Below, one piece after another: positions 58,505 to 64,000 of a stretch of DNA of 64,000 nucleotides (positions are counted from its first letter, which is position 1; each line of letters opens with the position of its first letter). A model generated the notes under the pieces. That model made no database searches. It worked only from the letters and a program-made list of their open reading frames with translations, and was not told the origin of the DNA. Origin of the DNA: Oceanobacillus neutriphilus (lineage in GTDB: Bacteria; Bacillota; Bacilli; Bacillales; Amphibacillaceae); the NCBI RefSeq assembly GCF_014645515.1, contig NZ_BMLW01000020.1, positions 1 to 64,000 on the forward strand, read 5' to 3'. A program made the position numbers and the translations under genes.

Positions 58505-60004
58505 ATGATAACGCTTACATCAGAAGAGAAAAACTTAAAAAACTTTATTAACGGGGAATGGATAGAGGTTGCCAATAAGGAAAAGGTCTATAATCCAGCC
58601 AATGGAGAAGTCCTTGCAGAAATTCCTGATTCTGATGCGGCTGCTATTGATATGGCTGCGGAATCTGCCCGTATCGCTCAAAAGGAATGGGCGGGTGTGC
58701 CTGCTCCCCAGCGTGCTGAACTGCTGTATAAAGTAGGGATAAAGATGAAGGAGCAGAAGGAAAGGCTGTCCCAGCTGTTAACATTGGAAAATGGAAAAGT
58801 AATTGAGGAAGCACGTGGAGAAGTCCAGGAAGGAATAGATATGGCTTTTTATATGGCTGGAGAGGGCAGGCGTTTATTTGGGCAGACGACACCATCTGAA
58901 TTAAAAGATAAATTTGCGATGAGCCAGAGATGTCCGGTTGGCGTAGTGGGGATTATTACACCGTGGAATTTCCCGATTGCGATAGCGACCTGGAAGTCAT
59001 TTCCTGCAATTGTTGCCGGAAATGCAGTTATCTGGAAGCCATCTTCAGAAACGCCGTTTATGGCAAAAGCGTTGGCAAAGATATTTGAAGAAGCAGGGCT
59101 GCCAAAAGGTGTTATCAATGTTGTATATGGATCAGGAGCGACAATCGGGCAGGCTATGATTAATCATGAAGCTATCCGTGTTATCTCTTTTACCGGCTCC
59201 AATGAGACAGGCAGACTGGTTGCTACAGAATGCGGAAGACAATTGAAAAAGGTATCTCTGGAAATGGGCGGTAAAAATGCAGTCATTGTCATGGAAGACG
59301 CCGATATAGATTTAGCAGTGGAAGGAATTCTATGGAGCGCTTTTGGAACGAGTGGACAGCGCTGTACAGCCTGCAGTCGTGTTATTGTTCATAAAGATGT
59401 CCGCAAAGAACTGGAGAACCGGCTGCTGGAGGCAATGAAAGATTTAACCATAGGAGATGGACTTGATCCCAATATTAAAGTCGGTCCAATTATTAACCAG
59501 GCCGGATTAGATAAGGTTTTAAAATATATTGAGATTGGAAAGGAAGAAGGAGCAAACTTAGTTACTGGCGGAAAGCAGCTGACAGTGGAAAATTATGAAA
59601 ACGGCTTTTATTTTGAACCGACACTGTTCACGGACGTTACCATAGATATGCGAATTGCTCAGGAAGAAATTTTTGGACCGGTGGTTTCACTTATTGAGGT
59701 GAATGATTTTGATGAGGCGATTATTGCAAATAATAAAGTGAAGTATGGCTTGTCCAGCTCTATTTTTACGCAGGATGTTAATCGTGTTTTTAAAGCACAG
59801 CGCGATTTAGATACTGGAATTGTTTATGTAAATGCCGGAACAACAGGTGCAGAGATTCATTTACCTTTTGGAGGAACGAAGGGAACAGGAAATGGACATC
59901 GTGATTCCGGTGTACAGGCGCTTGATGTTTTTACAGAGTGGAAGGCAGTCTATGTCGATTATAGCGGGAAGCTGCAGCGTGCCCAAATTGATACAGATGC
60001 ATAA
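58505..60004 (+). CDS. Aldehyde dehydrogenase (candidate 2-aminoadipate semialdehyde dehydrogenase)
   Basis: 499 residues. NAD fold GIITPWNFPIAIATWKSFPA, FTGSNETGR, general base Glu in LEMGGKNAVIVMEDAD, nucleophile Cys in GTSGQRCTACSRV, and C-terminal PFGGTKGTGNGHRD. Its family neighbours oxidise semialdehydes. Lying 45 bases before a lysine 6-dehydrogenase-like gene, it probably oxidises 2-aminoadipate 6-semialdehyde to 2-aminoadipate (Pcd role). Inferred from context. AGGGAGG precedes ATG. Confidence 0.9.
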   Translation: MITLTSEEKNLKNFINGEWIEVANKEKVYNPANGEVLAEIPDSDAAAIDMAAESARIAQKEWAGVPAPQRAELLYKVGIKMKEQKERLSQLLTLENGKVIEEARGEVQEGIDMAFYMAGEGRRLFGQTTPSELKDKFAMSQRCPVGVVGIITPWNFPIAIATWKSFPAIVAGNAVIWKPSSETPFMAKALAKIFEEAGLPKGVINVVYGSGATIGQAMINHEAIRVISFTGSNETGRLVATECGRQLKKVSLEMGGKNAVIVMEDADIDLAVEGILWSAFGTSGQRCTACSRVIVHKDVRKELENRLLEAMKDLTIGDGLDPNIKVGPIINQAGLDKVLKYIEIGKEEGANLVTGGKQLTVENYENGFYFEPTLFTDVTIDMRIAQEEIFGPVVSLIEVNDFDEAIIANNKVKYGLSSSIFTQDVNRVFKAQRDLDTGIVYVNAGTTGAEIHLPFGGTKGTGNGHRDSGVQALDVFTEWKAVYVDYSGKLQRAQIDTDA

Positions 60005-60049
60005 ACTGTAAGTGTCTTTAAAAGCAGGAAGTGAAAAGGAGGAATTAGC

Positions 60050-61222
60050 ATGAAAATAGGTGTATTAGGAACCGGCCTCATGGGAAAAGAAGTGGCAAGA
60101 GATCTGGCAGGAAGTGATGGTATTAAAGAGGTTGGCCTTGCAGATATAGACTTACAGCGAGCCCAGAATATTTGCTATCAATTACAGTCTCCATTAATGA
60201 CAGCTTATCAGGTGAATGCGGAGAATGAAGATGAGCTTGCAGATTTTATGAGCCGTTTTGATGTTGTTGTGAATGCGTTATTTTATACCTTTAATGAAAT
60301 TGTTGCGAAAACAGGTATTAAAGTAGGCACTTCTGTTGTTGATTTAGGAGGTCATATTGATCATATTACGGACAAAGTGCTGGACTTAGAAGGAGACGCA
60401 AGAGAGGCAGGTATTACTATTATCCCTGATTTAGGTGTTGCACCGGGGATGATTAATATATTATCCGGTTATGGTGTCAGTAAATTAGAAAAAGCAGCAT
60501 CGATTCAATTGTTTGTGGGTGGAATTCCGGTTCATCCTGAAACCCCTTTAAAATATAATCATGTCTTTTCGATGGAGGGAGTACTGGATCACTATACCGA
60601 TCCGTCAGAAATTATACGCGAAAATAAATTGATTACAGTTCCTTCTTTATCAGAAATTGAATCTATTACATTTGATGATTTTGGAGAGCTGGAAGCATTC
60701 CATACATCAGGCGGAACATCAACACTGACAAAATCTTTTCCTTTGTTAGAAACATTGGAGTATAAAACCATCCGCTATCCCGGCCATGCAGAAAAATTTA
60801 AGCTGTTAGTAGATTTGAATCTGACAAGGAATAATTATGAAGTAGTCGTGGATGGTGTACAAATCAGCCCCCGGAAGGTTTTATTAAAGGTACTTGACCC
60901 AATTGTTGATTTAAAGGATAAAGAAGATGCTGTTTTATTACGTGCTATCATCACAGGCTATAATAAGCAGGTGAAAACACAATTCACATATGAAATGACA
61001 ACATATAAAGACCGGCAGACAGGAGTAACTGCGATGGCACGTGCTACTGCAAACACAATTTCTGTTGCGGCTCAAATGATTGCTGATGGAACAATTACTA
61101 AAAAAGGTGTCTATCCGCCGGAGAAGATTATCCCGGGTGAAGCTTATATCGGGGAAATGGCAAAAAGAGGAGTAATCATAAAAGAAAAAATATCCATGGA
61201 GAACCACTCAACTATTTCCTGA
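60050..61222 (+). CDS. Saccharopine dehydrogenase family protein, lysine 6-dehydrogenase-like
   Basis: 390 residues. Rossmann start [81 protein letters not shown]. The catalytic-domain arrangement is as in lysine 6-dehydrogenases of Geobacillus. Such enzymes deaminate L-lysine at the epsilon carbon to 2-aminoadipate semialdehyde/piperideine carboxylate with NAD+. AAAGGAGG precedes ATG. With the aldehyde dehydrogenase it would form a two-step lysine-to-aminoadipate route. Confidence 0.85.
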   Translation: MKIGVLGTGLMGKEVARDLAGSDGIKEVGLADIDLQRAQNICYQLQSPLMTAYQVNAENEDELADFMSRFDVVVNALFYTFNEIVAKTGIKVGTSVVDLGGHIDHITDKVLDLEGDAREAGITIIPDLGVAPGMINILSGYGVSKLEKAASIQLFVGGIPVHPETPLKYNHVFSMEGVLDHYTDPSEIIRENKLITVPSLSEIESITFDDFGELEAFHTSGGTSTLTKSFPLLETLEYKTIRYPGHAEKFKLLVDLNLTRNNYEVVVDGVQISPRKVLLKVLDPIVDLKDKEDAVLLRAIITGYNKQVKTQFTYEMTTYKDRQTGVTAMARATANTISVAAQMIADGTITKKGVYPPEKIIPGEAYIGEMAKRGVIIKEKISMENHSTIS

Positions 61223-61345
61223 CAAAGTGAAAGAAAGCAATCTCATATGAAACCACAACAAAGAAGCTTCCCAATTGTTAATTTTAAAAAAAGGAAGAGA
61301 GCTAATTTTTTCTGCAACTTAGGTAAATATGAAGTTGAATTTCAA

Positions 61346-61382
61346 AAGAAATCAGATGAGCTCACTGTCTGATTTCTTTTTG
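61346..61382 (+). terminator. Intrinsic terminator of the lysine operon
   Basis: AAGAAATCAGA / TCTGATTTCTT stem and T-run. Confidence 0.9.
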
Positions 61383-61445
61383 AATAGAAACAGTTCTTTA
61401 AAGCATCTTTAAAAAGCCTTTTTAAATTCAATTTTTAAAAGGCTG

Positions 61446-61483
61446 TATAATCTGCGGGGCATAGGAACCCGCAGATTATATAT
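61446..61483. terminator. Hairpin between lysine operon and mreBH
   Basis: TATAATCTGCGGG / CCCGCAGATTATA perfect 13-bp stem, loop GCATAGGAA; no strong T-run on either strand. Probably stabilises or ends the mreBH transcript. Confidence 0.6.
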
Positions 61484-61545
61484 GAAATTTAAAAACAAAT
61501 ACCGGTATATAACGTTATATTTATTCTCTAGAGAAAATACAAGTT

Positions 61546-62553
61546 CTATTTCGCTGCTTTTTGCAGTTTATGGATCATTTTTAGTGCACGGCCAGTTCCA
61601 ATTGCTACAGATTCTAAAGGACTTGGAGCCATATGAACAGGAACGCTGATCTCCTCAGCAAGCCACTCCTGCATACCGTTCAGCAGGGAACCTCCACCAG
61701 TAAGAACAATTCCATTATCAACAATATCACCACTTAATTCAGGCGGGCATTCTTCCAGAGTTGCACGGATTGCTTCTAAGATTTGTTCTAAGGATTCTTT
61801 TAGAGAGGCATATATCTCTGTAGAAGTAACCTCAATCGTTTTTGGAAGTCCTGTAACCATATCACGGCCACGAATTTCCATTGTAACTTCTTTGTGGTTT
61901 GGATGTGCATAACCAATTTCCATTTTAATATTTTCGGCAGTACGTTCACCGATTAAAATATTGTATTGCTTACGGATATGCTGAATAATTTCTTCATCCA
62001 TTTTGTCTCCGGCTGTACGCACAGAATTGCAGGATACAATTCCGCCGAAGGAAATAATACCAACTTCAGATGTTCCGCCGCCGATATCCACAATAACATT
62101 TGCATAAGGTTCATCTACAGGCAGATCGGCACCGATAGCTGCTGCAACAGGTTCTTCTATTAAATGAACTTGCTTCGCACCGTAGCTTGATACAGCATTA
62201 TGGATTGCTCTTCTTTCCACGCTTGTGCTGCCAGATGGGGTACATACAATAACATTCGGTTTACGCATAGACATACCCAGTGTTTTGCTTACCTTTTTAA
62301 GCAGTTCTTTCAGTAATTGGGCAGTAACATCATAATCAGCAATAACTCCATCTTTTAAAGGACGGATCGGAATGATGTTCTTTGGTGTTTTACCAACCAT
62401 TTCTTTTGCTTCTGTTCCCACAGCCATAACCTGCTTAGTGTTCACATCGATTGCTACTACACATGGCTCGTTTAATACAATTCCTTTTGACTTTGAATAC
62501 ACCAGGATATTTGCAGTTCCTAAATCAATTCCAATTTCAGCGCTTGAAAACAT
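61546..62553 (-). CDS. mreBH: MreB-like actin, MreBH
   Basis: 335 residues. Actin-fold phosphate motifs [39 protein letters not shown] and [35 protein letters not shown] and [16 protein letters not shown]. The N-terminus [20 protein letters not shown] and the C-terminus [18 protein letters not shown] fit MreBH better than MreB or Mbl. Membrane-associated filament guiding lateral wall synthesis and LytE-type autolysin. Stand-alone gene, as in B. subtilis. Confidence 0.93.
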   Translation of the reverse strand: MFSSAEIGIDLGTANILVYSKSKGIVLNEPCVVAIDVNTKQVMAVGTEAKEMVGKTPKNIIPIRPLKDGVIADYDVTAQLLKELLKKVSKTLGMSMRKPNVIVCTPSGSTSVERRAIHNAVSSYGAKQVHLIEEPVAAAIGADLPVDEPYANVIVDIGGGTSEVGIISFGGIVSCNSVRTAGDKMDEEIIQHIRKQYNILIGERTAENIKMEIGYAHPNHKEVTMEIRGRDMVTGLPKTIEVTSTEIYASLKESLEQILEAIRATLEECPPELSGDIVDNGIVLTGGGSLLNGMQEWLAEEISVPVHMAPSPLESVAIGTGRALKMIHKLQKAAK

Positions 62554-63144
62554 ATATAAAATCCTCCATATAAATACATTTTTTATTTTCGATTGTAGAC
62601 AGAAAAGACAATATACGACACTTTTCCGTATTAAATAGTGTTCAAAAGTCTAATAAATACATTCTTTTGGTAAGCCTTTTGAACCTAAATTGTTATTTCA
62701 TTTATACATTCGTTGCACATTTCTATTTTTAATACAGTTTCTTAAAATACTATTCTATCAAATAATTGTTTTTCTGGGGGTATTAAACTCCCTTTATTAT
62801 ATAGAAAGAACTAGTCTATAAAATAAAACATAAAAGAAATGAAATCAAGTAACATTTTCGTTACAATTATGCTTATACTGTAACATTAGACCCACTGTAG
62901 AAACTTGTCAATATTCGTTTTATAGAAATGATTTCCTGTCTATTGTTTAATTTCCAACACAGGAGAAATATACCCAATTTAGAATAGTAGATTTGATAGG
63001 CTTTTACAAGTTTAAGAGCAAGAAATTAATGCCTTAAAAAAGAGTCTGGTAAACCTTGCCTTAATTATTTCAAATATTACAGGAAAACCCGTGTTATGAT
63101 CATTTTGCACAAAACAAAACAACAAAACAAAGGAGTGTATGTGC
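62554..63144. promoter_or_regulatory. Long intergenic region upstream of mreBH and the CAP gene
   Basis: About 590 A/T-rich bases with no gene seen. On the minus strand an ACCCCC element (62777-62784 region) recalls the SigI -35 box of B. subtilis mreBH, but no CGAA -10 follows. AGGAGG for mreBH lies at 62563-62568. Confidence 0.4.
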
Positions 63145-63870
63145 ATGTTTAAGAAAGTAGGCATTGCTACGGCGTTGTCAGCAACTGTATTATTTGGAGG
63201 AGCATTTGTTTCTAATGCAGAAGCATCTGCAAATAATGGAGCTTCTCCTCAAAATTCTATGCAGGTCTATTATTCAGTTAATGGACAAGGCTGGAACGAA
63301 TTAAATAATGAGCAATTCGAACAAACTAGCTTCGATTGTTTTAATCTGATAAATGGAGAAGCTGCTCCAAATGCTGAGGCAGAAGCTGAAGCACCGGGAG
63401 ATAATCAGTCTTCTGAACAAGCAAATCAAGAAGAGACTGGTAATAAAGAAGAAGCTGAGAAAAATACAGAAGATCAACAAGCAGACGGTGATGTTAGTCA
63501 GTTTGAACAAGAAGTGGTTGACTTAACAAACCAGGAAAGAGAAAAACAAGGACTTGCTCCACTTGAAATAGATTCTGAGTTAAGCAAAGTAGCTCGAGAA
63601 AAATCTAAGGATATGCAGGCAAACAACTATTTTGATCACAATAGTCCAAACTATGGTTCTCCATTTGATATGATGCAAAGCTTCGGTATTGATTACAGTA
63701 CTGCTGGTGAAAACATTGCTCAAGGGCAACAAACTCCAGAAGAAGTAGTAGATGCTTGGATGAACAGTGAGGGACACCGTGAAAACATCATGAACGGTGA
63801 TTTCACTCATATTGGAATTGGTTACGTAGAAGACGGTAACTACTGGACACAAATGTTTATTGGAAAATAA
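63145..63870 (+). CDS. Secreted CAP-domain (SCP/YkwD-like) protein
   Basis: 241 residues. Sec signal KKVGIATALSATVLFGGAFV-SNAEA. An acidic linker (about 73-115: EAEAEAPGDNQSSEQANQEE) precedes the CAP domain (about 117-241) with FEQEVVDLTNQEREKQGLAP, ANNYFDHNSPNYGSPFDMMQ, GENIAQGQQTPEEVVDAWMN and HRENIMNGDFTHIGIGYVED; the two His and Glu of the CAP cavity are present. Secreted protein of unknown role, as with YkwD, possibly linked to sporulation or envelope. ATG 63145 has AGGAG 9 bases upstream. Confidence 0.92.
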   Translation: MFKKVGIATALSATVLFGGAFVSNAEASANNGASPQNSMQVYYSVNGQGWNELNNEQFEQTSFDCFNLINGEAAPNAEAEAEAPGDNQSSEQANQEETGNKEEAEKNTEDQQADGDVSQFEQEVVDLTNQEREKQGLAPLEIDSELSKVAREKSKDMQANNYFDHNSPNYGSPFDMMQSFGIDYSTAGENIAQGQQTPEEVVDAWMNSEGHRENIMNGDFTHIGIGYVEDGNYWTQMFIGK

Positions 63871-63897
63871 GCTGATAAACTTTATAGTTTAAATAAA

Positions 63898-63962
63898 AAC
63901 CTTTCCGCTGGAATAACTATCTTTTAAAAAGAGAGTACATCCATGCGGAAAGGTTTTTTTAT
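63898..63962 (+). terminator. Intrinsic terminator
   Basis: AAAACCTTTCCGC / GCGGAAAGGTTTT arms around a 37-base loop with its own small fold, then T-run. Confidence 0.85.
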
Positions 63963-64000
63963 TATGAATTTACTTTTTCGTTAATCTGATTAACTTTTAA

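Noticed and set aside
62777-62784. SigI-type promoter for mreBH
   Set aside because: ACCCCC is present on the minus strand but no CGAA -10 element follows at the expected distance, and it is ~230 bases from the start codon.

Overview
The window reads as chromosomal DNA of a low-GC, spore-forming, moderately halophilic or soil Bacillaceae. An Oceanobacillus-like genus is the best guess, from gene style only. Supporting signs are strong AGGAGG ribosome sites, T-box and CcpA (cre) control, CotF-like coat proteins, an SLAP-domain protein, mreBH, yojN/yojO, a YfmR-type ABC-F protein and fosB.

Region 1 (1 to about 5282) is the right end of a prophage: holin, amidase, then an accessory block of very small genes. 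The block has YolD and a mini-WYL protein flanking LexA-like boxes, an excisionase-type HTH gene, small unknown proteins, a lipoprotein and a Cro/CI-type repressor. The key finding is in this block: an extended -10 promoter, one type I-C CRISPR-like repeat and an intrinsic terminator, with nothing else in the unit. It predicts a ~75-nt RNA with the layout of phage-borne RNA anti-CRISPRs (solitary repeat units). Two neighbouring genes have promoters with the same palindromic operator between -35 and -10, as in acr/aca loci. The prophage ends inside a host UvrA-like gene, which has lost its 5' end.

Region 2 (7.6-17.9 kb): membrane and transport genes, a YlmA-like ABC ATPase, a lipid kinase, an orphan phage-type holin divergent from a chitin-active LPMO, and thrS behind two tandem threonine T-box leaders.

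Region 3 (18.3-27.7 kb) is a sulfonate-catabolism island: GntR regulator, TRAP receptor, fused TRAP DctQM permease, Fe-dependent alcohol dehydrogenase, CysL/YeiE-like LysR regulator, sulfoacetaldehyde acetyltransferase (Xsc) and a YeiH-type exporter. With no taurine aminotransferase or dehydrogenase present, isethionate is the most economical substrate.

Region 4 (28-43 kb): GNAT-fosB, isochorismatase-like hydrolase, coat proteins, an atypical LuxR-type regulator and SLAP protein. An operon then pairs an acetamidase/formamidase-family protein with a very unusual regulator: an HTH domain fused to a degenerate F1-ATPase beta-subunit-like domain. After it come fruRKA, a frameshifted YdeI-family pseudogene, a YafY/VOC divergent pair and yojNO.

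Region 5 (43-64 kb): housekeeping and stress genes, including a D-hydroxyacid dehydrogenase, secreted nuclease, RluA pseudouridine synthase, P1 peptidase, PadR/HAAS pair, ABC-F ATPase, CoA-disulfide reductase-like enzyme, NSS transporter, a lysine-6-dehydrogenase/aldehyde dehydrogenase pair, mreBH and a CAP-domain protein. Three copies of one MITE-like element, sharing TCAACTTTCGCAC ends, lie at ~18.0, 43.3 and 51.9 kb.
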